Assembly: GCA_002748455.1 (NCBI GenBank) | Contig: PDSL01000020.1 | Span: 1-35,615 of the forward strand | Source: Ilumatobacter coccineus | GTDB lineage: Bacteria; Actinomycetota; Acidimicrobiia; Acidimicrobiales; Ilumatobacteraceae | DNA: 35,615 nt | Direction: 5' to 3' | In this document: piece after piece, positions 14,825 to 23,900 of the stretch | Layout: each line of letters starts with the position of its first letter | Position numbering within the stretch: the first letter of the stretch is position 1 | Made by a program: the position numbers and the translations under genes | The notes under the pieces: model-generated | Databases searched by the model: none | The model's input: only the letters and a program-made list of their open reading frames with translations | Told to the model about the DNA's origin: nothing

Positions 14825-15465
14825 CCATCAACGACACCTTGACCACCGAGCCCGAATCGAGACGGTTCCGTCCCTCATCGCGGCGACGGACCCGAATCGC
14901 GCTTGGTGCTGCTCTCGCCGCGGTAGCGATCGGGGGCAATGTCGTCGTGTACTCTCAGCTGGATCAACGCACTGAGGTGCTCCAGGTGGTCGCCAATGTG
15001 CCCGCTGGACAAGAAGTCACCGCCGACATGGTGCGGGTGGTTGCCGTTGACGTCGACCCAGCTGTGCCGGTTGTTCAAGCTGATCAACTTGCCTTGATCG
15101 ACCATCACTACGCCAAGACCCATATCTTGGCCGGGACCTTGCTGGCTCCCCAACTGGTACAAGCCAAGCCCTTGATCGGAGCTGGTCAGTCGGTAGTCGC
15201 CCTCGAATTGCGGCCCACCCAGGTTCCCAACGGTGCTCGGGAACGATCCCAGGTGCGCATCGTGATCCGTGCCAACGATGAGACTCCCTCCCAGACCATC
15301 GTCGGTCATATCGTGTGGATCGGCGAGACCGATTCGATCGGCGGGGTCATCCCGGTCAGCGTCGAGGTTGCTGACATCAATGCAGACGTCCTTGCCATGG
15401 CCGAGTCGGTGGGGCTCATCCTGGTCGATCCGGGTGCCGATCCAGCGATGGAAGAGAGTAACTAG
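14821..15465 (+). CDS. SAF domain protein, CpaB/RcpC-like pilus assembly factor
   Basis: The protein has 214 residues from the ATG at 14821, which overlaps the previous stop as ATGA; GGAGGA lies about ten bases upstream. A basic N terminus precedes one membrane helix (about 27-48). An extracytoplasmic SAF domain follows (near 55-120), with V-P-A-G-Q-E-V-T-A-D-M-V, the family signature, and the L-A-G-T-L-L-A-P-Q-L region. CpaB/RcpC proteins belong to Tad pilus systems; in diderms they sit with the secretin. Here no secretin gene is present, so it probably acts at the wall side of the membrane. SAF domains of this type may bind carbohydrate, which would suit peptidoglycan, but that is inference. 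Confidence 0.82.
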   Translation: MTINDTLTTEPESRRFRPSSRRRTRIALGAALAAVAIGGNVVVYSQLDQRTEVLQVVANVPAGQEVTADMVRVVAVDVDPAVPVVQADQLALIDHHYAKTHILAGTLLAPQLVQAKPLIGAGQSVVALELRPTQVPNGARERSQVRIVIRANDETPSQTIVGHIVWIGETDSIGGVIPVSVEVADINADVLAMAESVGLILVDPGADPAMEESN

Positions 15466-16229
15466 TGGCCATCGTTGCGGTCACCGGTGATCTGGTCACC
15501 ACCACCTCGATCGCGCTTGCCTTGGGATGGCCCACCGATGATGATCCGGTCGTTGTCGAAGCCGATCCGGCCGGTGGCGATCTGGCTGCCTGGCTCGACA
15601 TTCCGGTGCATCCCTCACTGTCAACGGTGATCACCCGTGTTGCTGATGGTTCCTGGCCAGAGATCGAGCCGTTCGTTCGCGACACCGCTACCGGAGTGAA
15701 GGTCATCCCTCTTTCACCACGAGCGGTTGAGGCAGCTCGATCGGTTGCCGAATCGGCTCGATCGGTGGTGGTCCAGATGGCTTCACCCCAGGCGCCAACC
15801 ATGATTGTCGACACCGGTCGGTTGAGTCCCAATCCGGCAGCGCATCCCTTTGTTGCCGCCGCATCGGTGGTCGTTTTGGTTCATCGACAGACTCGTCACT
15901 CCAACGCCGCGGCTGCCGTTCGTCTCCAACGGCTTGCCGATCAGGTTGATCTTTTCGCCAGTTCGCCGGGCCACCTCGTGGTCGCTGTCGTTGGAAACAC
16001 GCCGTTCTCGATCGACGATATTTCTCATTTCTTGGCCGACACCGCCGGGGCGCTCCCGGTCATCGGTCTCCCCTATGACGAACTCGCTGCATCGGTGTGG
16101 GCGGGACGTGACGGGGTGTCCGCTCGTCGGGCGAATCGGCTGCCCCTCTATCGAGCTGGTCGTGACCTGGCCCTCATCGTTCACCGCCATCTCGATGACC
16201 TGATCGGCAGCCCGGGAGGGTCACGATGA
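15465..16229 (+). CDS. TadZ/CpaE-like MinD-ParA family protein with degenerate P-loop
   Basis: The protein has 254 residues from a GTG that overlaps the previous TAG by one base, with GGAAGAGAG upstream. It resembles the MinD/ParA fold: V-V-V-E-A-D-P-A-G-G-D-L-A-A-W-L-D (about 28-44) is the switch region, and V-V-L-V-H-R-Q-T-R-H-S and L-V-V-A-V-V-G-N-T match later strands. The Walker A site at the N terminus reads A-V-T-G-D-L-V-T-T-T-S and lacks the Gly-Lys-Thr core, so ATP hydrolysis is doubtful. TadZ proteins position the pilus machine at the cell pole, and several have altered P-loops. Position directly before tadA supports the TadZ call. Confidence 0.75.
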   Translation: MAIVAVTGDLVTTTSIALALGWPTDDDPVVVEADPAGGDLAAWLDIPVHPSLSTVITRVADGSWPEIEPFVRDTATGVKVIPLSPRAVEAARSVAESARSVVVQMASPQAPTMIVDTGRLSPNPAAHPFVAAASVVVLVHRQTRHSNAAAAVRLQRLADQVDLFASSPGHLVVAVVGNTPFSIDDISHFLADTAGALPVIGLPYDELAASVWAGRDGVSARRANRLPLYRAGRDLALIVHRHLDDLIGSPGGSR

Positions 16230-17620
16230 CCGTGGTTCAGCCTCCGCTCGATCAGAGCGCGCATGCTCTGGTCGCCTATGTCACCGATCGGGTAGCGGCC
16301 CGGCTGGTCGATGCGATCGATGCTGAAGATGAAGCTGGGGACGATGCCCCCGATTTGGTGACCTTGGCCGCCGATCCTCGTCGGCAACAGCTCATGGTCG
16401 GGGCCTGGCTGAGCGAAGAGATCGCCCATCTCAACCAGGACCGGATGCGCCGAGGCGAACCACCCTTGTCTTCCACCGTTGAACGAGAGATTCGTGGTCG
16501 GGTGGTCGCTGAGCTCACCGGCGCTGGCCCCCTCGAACCCTTCATGAATGATCCCCTGGTCGAAGAGATCGATGTCAACGGGGCTGGATCAACCTGGGTG
16601 ACCTATAGCGATGGCCGCAAGATCGATGTTGGCCAACTCTGGGATAGCGATGCCGACCTGACCGCTTACCAGAAACGTCTCGCCCGTCGCATGACCGGCA
16701 CCGGGGAAGGTCGCCTCGACACCCAGTCGCCCATGCTGACCTTCCAGGCCGATGACGGTTCCCGGATCGTGATGGTCCTCGGGGGACGAGGCGAGCACGG
16801 GGTCTCTACCCATCCTCGGATCGCGATCCGTCGCTTCGTGGTGCGCCATGAAGGCCTCGATGGCCTGTCCAAACGAGGTCTCTTTGCTCCCAGCCTGGTT
16901 CCCCGCCTCCAGGCCATGATCCGATGTGGGTTCACCATCTTGATCTCTGGACCACCGGGAGCTGGCAAGACCACCCTGTTGACCGAACTCTTGGGTGAGG
17001 TCTCGCCCCGAGAGCGAATCATCACTGTCGAAAAGAACCTTCTCGAGCTGCGGCTCGAAGAGGATCCCCGGCACCCTGATGCTCCGGCCTTGTTCACTCG
17101 ACACAGCAATGCTGAAGGTCTCGGGGAGATCAGCACTCGCCAGTTGGTCGAACTGACCCGGCGACTCAATCCCGACCGCGTGGTGGTCGGCGAGCTGGTC
17201 GAAGATGAAGCCCTCGACATGCTCGACGTGGCCTCGATGTGTAAGCGAGGGTCATTGGCCACGATCCACGCCCATACCTCCGATGTGGTCGTCCAGCGGC
17301 TTGCGTACTATGTCTCGAAATCCGATACCACCCTGCCCGAATTTGCGGTGTGGAGTTTGATTGCCCAAACCGTCGACTTCGTTGTCCACATCGATTTGGT
17401 GAGAAACGAAACCAACGAAGGTGCACCGGTACGGCGGGTGACCTCAATCATTGAAATCGGCGGTCTCGGCGAGCGAGGCGGGTTGTCCACCACCGAGGTG
17501 TGGGCCCTTGACGACACCGGGGAACTGGTCCAGGTTGCTCCCTTGTCGGCGCGACACCTCCAACGTTTGCGTCTGGCCGGCTATGACCCCCACCTCTTCG
17601 CCAGTGGAGGGTGGACATGA
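16226..17620 (+). CDS. tadA: TadA/CpaF secretion ATPase of the Flp pilus
   Basis: The protein has 464 residues and starts at an ATG that overlaps the previous stop as ATGA. Its N-terminal domain (about 1-180) is typical of CpaF proteins, with E-I-D-V-N-G-A-G-S near 113-121. Walker A is G-P-P-G-A-G-K-T-T-L at 242-251. The Asp box and Walker B lie around R-V-V-V-G-E-L-V-E-D-E near 318-328 and the His box is A-T-I-H-A-H-T near 344-350. The enzyme hydrolyses ATP at the cytoplasmic face and drives assembly of the pilus through TadB and TadC. The length is normal. It is the most securely identified gene of the operon. Confidence 0.95.
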   Translation: MTVVQPPLDQSAHALVAYVTDRVAARLVDAIDAEDEAGDDAPDLVTLAADPRRQQLMVGAWLSEEIAHLNQDRMRRGEPPLSSTVEREIRGRVVAELTGAGPLEPFMNDPLVEEIDVNGAGSTWVTYSDGRKIDVGQLWDSDADLTAYQKRLARRMTGTGEGRLDTQSPMLTFQADDGSRIVMVLGGRGEHGVSTHPRIAIRRFVVRHEGLDGLSKRGLFAPSLVPRLQAMIRCGFTILISGPPGAGKTTLLTELLGEVSPRERIITVEKNLLELRLEEDPRHPDAPALFTRHSNAEGLGEISTRQLVELTRRLNPDRVVVGELVEDEALDMLDVASMCKRGSLATIHAHTSDVVVQRLAYYVSKSDTTLPEFAVWSLIAQTVDFVVHIDLVRNETNEGAPVRRVTSIIEIGGLGERGGLSTTEVWALDDTGELVQVAPLSARHLQRLRLAGYDPHLFASGGWT

Positions 17621-18459
17621 TCGCGTTGGTGGCCTTGCTGTCGGCGCTTGGGGTCTGGGGTATCGCCCTCGTCGTTCTTCCACCTCCCGATGATGGCGGA
17701 GTGGTCCAGGTGAGCGTGGACCGGACCGAGCTCTTGATCCAGTTCATTGCGGCGATCACCCTTGCCGGGTTGGTCTTGGTGGCATCCCAATGGGTGATCC
17801 CCGCCCTGGTGGTCGGCGTTGGGGCCTTCTGGGTGGTCGGCGTATGGCTTCGTCGTCGCAACAGCGGCGAAGCAGAAATCGCTCGACTTGATGCGTTGGC
17901 GAGCTGGATCGAAAACGTTCGTGATGTTTTGATGGCTGGTGAACAGCCAATCGGGGCGATCTCGTCAACGGTTGGGGCTTGTCAGCCGGTGATCCGGCCC
18001 CACGTTCGTCGCCTCGCTGCAGCACTGGGCAGTCAGGGCCCCGACATCGCCTTCCGGCGTTTTGCCGACGATCTCGACGATCCCCTGGCTGACCTGGTTG
18101 CTGCCGGCCTGGCAATCGCTATTCGCCGCGGCGCTCGCACGGTGCCGGTGCTCACGGCGCTGGCTGACCAAACCCGACAACAGGTTGATCGGCGCCGCCT
18201 GATCGAAGCTGAACGGGTGCCGGCGCGACGCGAGGTTCAGGCCCTCACCGTGATCATGGGTGCCTTGATCATCGCTCTCTTGGTGTTTGGTCGTAGCTCC
18301 TATCTCGATGTCTACGACCATCCCGGCGGCCAGCTCTTCTTGACCGCGTGCCTGGCCGGCTACGCTGCCTTGATCGTCAGAGTTCAACGGTTGGCGGCCT
18401 TCCCACGTCCAGCCCGGTTCTTGACCTCCGAATCGTCGATCCTCGAGGGTGGCCGATGA
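17617..18459 (+). CDS. tadB: TadB-like inner-membrane platform protein (T2SS F family)
   Basis: The protein has 280 residues from the ATG at 17617 (ATGA overlap with tadA; GGAGG six bases upstream). Two N-terminal helices (about 1-20 and 38-72) precede a cytoplasmic helical domain with the GspF-like region R-L-D-A-L-A-S-W-I-E-N-V-R and R-R-F-A-D-D-L-D-D-P-L-A-D. Two further helices lie near 208-226 and 240-256. TadB forms the membrane platform with TadC and contacts TadA. The assignment comes from topology, motif and order directly after tadA. Confidence 0.85.
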   Translation: MIALVALLSALGVWGIALVVLPPPDDGGVVQVSVDRTELLIQFIAAITLAGLVLVASQWVIPALVVGVGAFWVVGVWLRRRNSGEAEIARLDALASWIENVRDVLMAGEQPIGAISSTVGACQPVIRPHVRRLAAALGSQGPDIAFRRFADDLDDPLADLVAAGLAIAIRRGARTVPVLTALADQTRQQVDRRRLIEAERVPARREVQALTVIMGALIIALLVFGRSSYLDVYDHPGGQLFLTACLAGYAALIVRVQRLAAFPRPARFLTSESSILEGGR

Positions 18460-19337
18460 GCCCGACAGCACTCCTCATCCTGTCCACCCTGGTTGGAGTG
18501 GTCGGCGCCCTGATGGCGATCGGGGCCTTCCTCCAGCCGGCACCCACCCTGCAACGGGTCATTCGTTATCTTGAGCGGACGATCCAGCCGGTGGATACCG
18601 CCCGATGGAGCGGTGTGCGTCGATTCATTCCCTCGCTGACGAGATTGGCCCGTCAGATTCCTGGAGCGATCCCGTCCAGTTCTGATCTGGCGGTACTCGG
18701 GATGACCGCCGAAAGCTATGCGGTCACTCTGGTGGCGGCATCGGTGGCCGGGTTTGTTGGTCCATCACTCCTGTTCGCGGCGATGACCTATCTCGGCCTG
18801 ATCGGACTTGGTTGGTATGTCCCGGTGGTCGGGGCCATCGCTGGAGCGATCCTCGGCCCTCTCCTTGTCCATCTCGCGTCGGCCGACAAGGTCACCCGCA
18901 CCCGGTCCGATCTGAGATACCAGGTCTCGGCCTATCTCGATGTCGTCACCATGCTCCTGGCCGGCAACACCGGATATGAAGGAGCGCTCGAACAAGCCGC
19001 CCACGCTGGTGATGGACGCCTGTTTGCTGCCCTGCGTCGCCGGATGAGGGAGTCGGGTACCAGAGGTAAGAGCCTGACCGATGCCCTCCATATGACCGGT
19101 GTGGACTTTGGCATCGACGAACTCACCCAGGTCGCGGCCACCGCAGCGTTGAGTGCTGCCGAAGGTGCCCCAGTGGCGCTCACCCTGGCGGCCAAATGTG
19201 CCACCCTGCGCAGTTCATTGTCGTCAGAGCAAGAAGCTCAAGCCCGTCTCCAGACCAGCCGTTTGACCACCCCCATCGTGGGGATGGCCCTGATCTTCAT
19301 GGCCCTGGTCATGTATCCCGCTCTCAATGTCTTCTAA
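18456..19337 (+). CDS. tadC: TadC-like inner-membrane platform protein (T2SS F family)
   Basis: The protein has 293 residues from the ATG at 18456 (ATGA overlap; GAGGGTGG upstream). A first helix (about 3-22), a pair of helices near 90-135, and a C-terminal helix flank a cytoplasmic domain containing Y-L-D-V-V-T-M-L-L-A-G-N-T-G-Y-E-G-A-L-E-Q-A, the GspF/TadC signature. It partners TadB in the platform. The longer open frame upstream of this start overlaps tadB heavily and lacks a ribosome site, so it was not used. After its TAA there is a 22-base gap before the pilin gene with its own strong ribosome site. Confidence 0.87.
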   Translation: MSPTALLILSTLVGVVGALMAIGAFLQPAPTLQRVIRYLERTIQPVDTARWSGVRRFIPSLTRLARQIPGAIPSSSDLAVLGMTAESYAVTLVAASVAGFVGPSLLFAAMTYLGLIGLGWYVPVVGAIAGAILGPLLVHLASADKVTRTRSDLRYQVSAYLDVVTMLLAGNTGYEGALEQAAHAGDGRLFAALRRRMRESGTRGKSLTDALHMTGVDFGIDELTQVAATAALSAAEGAPVALTLAAKCATLRSSLSSEQEAQARLQTSRLTTPIVGMALIFMALVMYPALNVF

Positions 19338-19359
19338 CCAGTTCCCCGAAAGGAGCATC

Positions 19360-19602
19360 ATGCCCCCGATTACCACCCTTATCACCGCCGCCCAGCACCA
19401 TCTGTATGGCTCGCTGCGTCAGCTCATCGGAGCCGATCTCAGCGATGAGTGCAGCGATGACCGCGATCGCGGTGCCGTGTCGTTGGAACAGGTCCTGTGG
19501 TTCGTGGCTGCCGGTGTCAGCGTGGCCGTGATCGCGGCGATCCTGTGGAACAAGATCCAAAGCGCTGCTGAAGACAGCAATATCGTCGAGCCCGGTCTCT
19601 GA
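19360..19602 (+). CDS. Flp-like major pilin precursor
   Basis: The protein has 80 residues from the ATG at 19360, with AGGAG four bases upstream; this is the strongest ribosome site in the operon, as expected for an abundant product. The leader ends R-D-R-G (Gly38), and the mature protein begins A-V-S-L-E-Q-V-L-W-F-V. Glu is at position +5 after the cleavage site, as required for class III prepilins, followed by one hydrophobic helix (about 44-62). The leader of 38 residues is longer than that of classical Flp pilins. The prepilin peptidase at the head of the operon should process it. Pilin identity rests on cleavage motif, size and position after tadC. Confidence 0.82.
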   Translation: MPPITTLITAAQHHLYGSLRQLIGADLSDECSDDRDRGAVSLEQVLWFVAAGVSVAVIAAILWNKIQSAAEDSNIVEPGL

Positions 19603-19650
19603 GCATCGTTCGGATGGAGATGGGCTGCATCGATGGATCGAGGTGAACGC

Positions 19651-20028
19651 ATGACCGTGTCACGTCGCCAGCGAGATCGAGGGTCATCAAGCCTCACCAT
19701 GGTCTTGATCACCCCGATCTTTGTGGTGGTCGCGTTCATGGCCTTCCAAGCGGCGATGTGGGCCCACGCTCGAGTAGAAATCCGAGCTGTAGCCCGAAAC
19801 ACCGCGGTCTTGGTTGCTCGTCAAGACGTTGCTGTTGACGACGCGCGGGCCTCGGCGGCGGAAGCGATCGGCCAGACCAAATTGGTGGTCAACCCAGATG
19901 TCACCGTCGACAGTGATGGGGTCACCGTGGTGGTCAGTATCCGAGGACGCGCTGCTGGCATCCTGCGCGGTACCAGTGTGACGATCTCGGCGACCGAAGC
20001 CCTTCCCATCGAACGGCATCAGCCATGA
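19651..20028 (+). CDS. TadE-like minor pseudopilin (first of three)
   Basis: The protein has 125 residues from the ATG at 19651, chosen because GAGGTGA lies four bases upstream; an ATG at 19633 has no well-placed site. The N terminus is basic, with D-R-G-S-S-S-L-T-M-V-L-I-T-P followed by a hydrophobic helix, like TadE. The expected Glu at +5 is replaced by Thr, so processing by the prepilin peptidase is uncertain. The rest is a small extracytoplasmic domain. It overlaps the next gene as ATGA. Confidence 0.7.
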   Translation: MTVSRRQRDRGSSSLTMVLITPIFVVVAFMAFQAAMWAHARVEIRAVARNTAVLVARQDVAVDDARASAAEAIGQTKLVVNPDVTVDSDGVTVVVSIRGRAAGILRGTSVTISATEALPIERHQP

Positions 20029-20474
20029 TCAGGCGGCGCAGATCAGCCGTTCCGGCGGCAACCGATCGGGGAGCGGCCGATGCCTTGGAGCTGGTCATCC
20101 TTGCGCCGGTTCTGGTGGTGTTGGCGCTCTTGGTGATCTCGTTTTCCCGTCAAGTCGATGGACTTGCTCAGGTGAGAACCGCTGCTGAAGCGGCCGCTCA
20201 GGCGGCCGCCTTGGAGCGAGATCCGGGCCGTGCTGTCGAGACCGCTCAATCGACAGCGCTCTCGATGCTGACCTCGGTCGATTCGTGTTCGCACCCCACG
20301 GTGGCGGTAACCCGATCAGTGGTCGGTATCGGCCTCGACGATGGGCTCGTTGAAGTCACCGTGTCGTGTGTTGCCCCCAACCAGGGGATCGAACCGGTCC
20401 AGTCCACTGATGTGGCGCTTTCGGCAACCGCCTATGCCACGGTCGACCTCTTTCGCGCAAGGAGTGGCGGATGA
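20025..20474 (+). CDS. TadE/TadF-like minor pseudopilin (second of three)
   Basis: The protein has 149 residues. D-R-G-A-A-D-A-L-E-L-V-I-L-A-P followed by a hydrophobic helix (about 22-42) is a good TadE-type N terminus with a Glu shortly after the Gly. The remaining domain has two Cys (C-S-H-P and S-C-V-A-P) that may form a disulfide outside the cell. It is coupled by ATGA overlaps on both sides. Minor pseudopilins of this kind are needed for pilus assembly in Tad systems. Confidence 0.78.
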   Translation: MIRRRRSAVPAATDRGAADALELVILAPVLVVLALLVISFSRQVDGLAQVRTAAEAAAQAAALERDPGRAVETAQSTALSMLTSVDSCSHPTVAVTRSVVGIGLDDGLVEVTVSCVAPNQGIEPVQSTDVALSATAYATVDLFRARSGG

Positions 20475-20911
20475 ACCGATCCAATGATCGCCGTCAGCGT
20501 CGATGCCGCGGTGACCGCGGTGCTGGCATGGCGCTGGCCTTGGTGCTGATTTTCGCCTTCACCGCCGGTGGGGTGATCTGGCTCACCCGCGATGTTGGGA
20601 CCAGGGTTGCTCAACGGTCTGCAGCCCAGTCGGTGGCCTTCCAAGCCGCCCGAGCGGGAGCACAACAGCTCTCGCCGGACACCATGCGAGGTGATGGCGA
20701 TTCGGGCATCGATATCCGACTTGATGTGGCCCGCGCTCGAGATGCTGCTTCGACGGCAGCGAACAACTTGCTCGACGCCTACCACCTGTCGGGATCGGTT
20801 GAGGTGGCGGTCGAAGGCCATCCGATCCGGGTCGTGGTCACCATCACGATCCAAGGTCAAGCCGGTCCCTCCCAGGCGACCGGGGTGGCCGAACCGGAAC
20901 GATTCCAGTGA
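20471..20911 (+). CDS. TadE/TadG-like pseudopilin or pilus-associated membrane protein (third of three)
   Basis: The protein has 146 residues and starts with an ATGA overlap. It has D-R-G-A-G-M-A-L-A-L-V-L-I-F-A-F-T-A-G-G, a basic N terminus with one membrane helix after a Gly, but no Glu near the helix start. The rest is an extracytoplasmic domain with a helical Ala-rich part and a beta-rich end. Sequence alone gives no firm family; position and architecture place it with the TadE/TadF/TadG group. Confidence 0.65.
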   Translation: MNRSNDRRQRRCRGDRGAGMALALVLIFAFTAGGVIWLTRDVGTRVAQRSAAQSVAFQAARAGAQQLSPDTMRGDGDSGIDIRLDVARARDAASTAANNLLDAYHLSGSVEVAVEGHPIRVVVTITIQGQAGPSQATGVAEPERFQ

Positions 20912-20924
20912 TCACGAGGATGCT

Positions 20925-23900
20925 ATGACGTCTCGAATTGCGCACCTGCTCCGCTCGATTGGCCTCTTGGCCGTGGTGGTGATCGCCTTGCCCTGGGCTC
21001 TGATCGCTGGAGCCCGGGCTCGCTTTGGTGGGGCATCCCCGCTCCATGGGGTTCCATCGCCGACCGACTGGGAGCTCTCCCGTATCGTCGGCGCCCTGAC
21101 CTCACGTCTGACCGAGGCGACCCTGACCGACATCGTGATCCGGGCAGCTTTGATGGTGGCCTGGGTGGCGATCCTGGTGGTCGTCATCACTGCGGTCGCC
21201 GAACTGGTCCATATGATCCGCTATGACGGCATCCCCCTCCCGGCAATCCGGGCGCTGGGACCGTCTCAGCAGCTTGCTCGACTGATCGCCACCGGATTCA
21301 TGGTCATCGTGCCCGCACTTGGGGTATCGGCATCGACGGTTGGAGCCGACGCCCTGATCGCTGAGCGCACGCCGATCGAGGTTGATCATGACGCCACAAC
21401 TTCGGCCCCAGTCTGGAACACCCAGCTTGATCGATCGTCGTCACCGGTTACTGTTCGCTCCTCATCAACCGAATCAACCGAGTCTGAGTCGACCTATGTG
21501 GTCCGTTCTGGCGATTCGATCTATGGGATCGCCCAGCGTTTGGCCGGTCCTGATGCGAAGGCGATCGATCGTTTTGCCAGCGCCATCATCGAGGCCAATC
21601 TCGGCCGGGAGATGGGAGATGGACAGCGTTTTGTCAACGCTGCCTTTATCGATGTTGGGTGGGTCCTTCAGCTCCCACCGCTGCCAAGCTTGGCTCAGGC
21701 TCCGACCCTTGCACCGGTAGGCCCGGTTCATCTGGTGACCGAGGGTGAGTCGCTATGGTCGATCGCTGCTGACCGCCTGGGCGCTGGTGAGCGGTGGCGT
21801 GAGATCTTTGATCTCAATCAGTCCCGCCAATTCGATGATGGTCGCCAGCTTGACGATCCCGACCTGATCCATCCGGGATGGGAGCTCTACCTGCCAGGAA
21901 CGGTTGAGGACTCCCCAAGTGTCCTGTTACCCGGTCTCGAGTCTCAGGTGCCCCTCATCGATGAGGTGGTCCCCAGCGATGATGCCGCGGCGTCAGCGGT
22001 CAAGAGCGGTGTCGACGATGTCGTGCCGGTGACCGGCCAGGTCGAGGACGTCTCGTTGGCGGCAGACGATGATCCAGCTCCCGACAATGTGTGGGTTGAC
22101 GATGATGAGCTGGTTGCGTCAACCAACGACGATGTGCAGCCCGATTTGGTCGCCGCGCCGGTCAACCTGTCCGATAGCGAAACACCAACTCCGATCACGA
22201 CCGAGATCTCCGCGCACCAGTCCGAACAGGAGTCATCGGAAATCCGGGTGGTCACCCTTGGTCGGGCCACCATGATGTCGGCGGGCATCTTGGCCCTGCT
22301 TGGGGTGCGCCGTCGAGAACGCCTTCGTCGTTCTCGGTCGCGGTCTCGTCTTCCGGCGGTGCCGCCACGGGCGGCGGCAGTCGAACGGGTGCTGCGGTCG
22401 ATCGATGTTGGCGATCGTTGGGCTCGGGTAGAGATCTCGGTTCGTTCGGTTGCCCTCGCGGTTGCCGATGCTGGTGGTCGCGTGCTGGCGGTGCTTGTCG
22501 ACCAGACCGGTGAGGTGGAGATTCGCTTCAGCACCCCGGTCGAGCTGGATTCGCCATGGGAAGGTGGGGGCGAGCGCTGGCGCGTGCCGGCCCATGTCCC
22601 CATCGAATTGCTGGCTCCATCAGCCCGCCGTAGCGGGGCCCCGTGCCCCACCCTGGTCCAGCTAGGGGTCGATCCTGATGGGCGCGAGGTCTATGTCGAT
22701 CTGGAAGCTCTTGAAGCGCTCCATATCGATGCCGACCCTGAGATTGCCGACTCGATCGTGTCGGCGGTGGCGACCACTCTGGCTGGATCGATCTTGGCCG
22801 AAGTGACCAGCCTGGTGGGCGTCGGTATTCCCACCGCGGCGTTCTTAGGCCATCGTCGCTATCTGGCCGCCGATACCCCGGCATCGGCGATCGCCACGGC
22901 GATTGAGGCTGTCGGTTCCACGCGTGCCCAGGAGCGGTCGCCCTTCGATCTCCGGGCTCGGGTGACCTCCGGCGAAACGTGGGAACCGGCGGTGGTGTTG
23001 GTTGGGTCAGGGGCTGACCCGGTGGTGGCACCAGGCGACCGAACCGCGCTGGCGATCGTGTCGGCGGTACCGATCGATGGGCCAGCACATCGACTCAGCG
23101 CCCATGGTTCAACCTGGACACTTGAACCGGCTGGCTTGACGCTGGTCCCGCTCGGTCTGGAAGCCGATGAAGCTGAATCGATCGCCCAACTGGTTGATGT
23201 ACCGCCAACCGATGAAAGCACCGACGACTGGACCCTGCCACCCTCGGTGTGGCACGAGATCCGAGATGCCGAGCTCGGTGACACCGTCGATGATCACCAC
23301 ACCGATGACCACGACTGGGAACTGGTGGCCTGTCTGCTCGGCCCGGTTGATGTCACCACCCGTGACGGCCAGCCGGTGGAGTTTGCCCGGTCAAAGTCGC
23401 GCGAACTGGTCGCCTGGCTGGCAACCCATCGCGACCGATCAACCCGGATGGCGGCTCGTACCGCGCTGTGGGACCTCGACGTTCGTGATGCCACCTTTGC
23501 CAATGTGGTCTCCGATGCCCGCCGGGCGCTGGCTCGGGCCCAAGAACCTCCGGAAGGTGATGAGTGGATCGCTCGCACCCTGACCGATGAACTTCCCCTC
23601 CACCACAAGGTGGTCACCGATGTTGACCTCATCGACCGGGCCCTGATCGAGGCCCGGTTGCAACCGCCCGATCAGGCGATCGCCACCCTGGCTCCAGTGG
23701 TCCGCCGGATCACCGGGTTCCCCTTCGAAGGCACGTCCTACCTCTGGCCCGACGCTGAAGGGCTCACCTCCCAGCTGGCCTTGGTCGCCACCACCGCCAC
23801 CTCAGAGCTGGCAGCCCACTATCTCTCGGTTGGCGATATCGCTGGAGTGTTCGATGCCACCGCTCGGGGTCTCCAGGTGGTGCCGGGCCACGAAGAGCTC

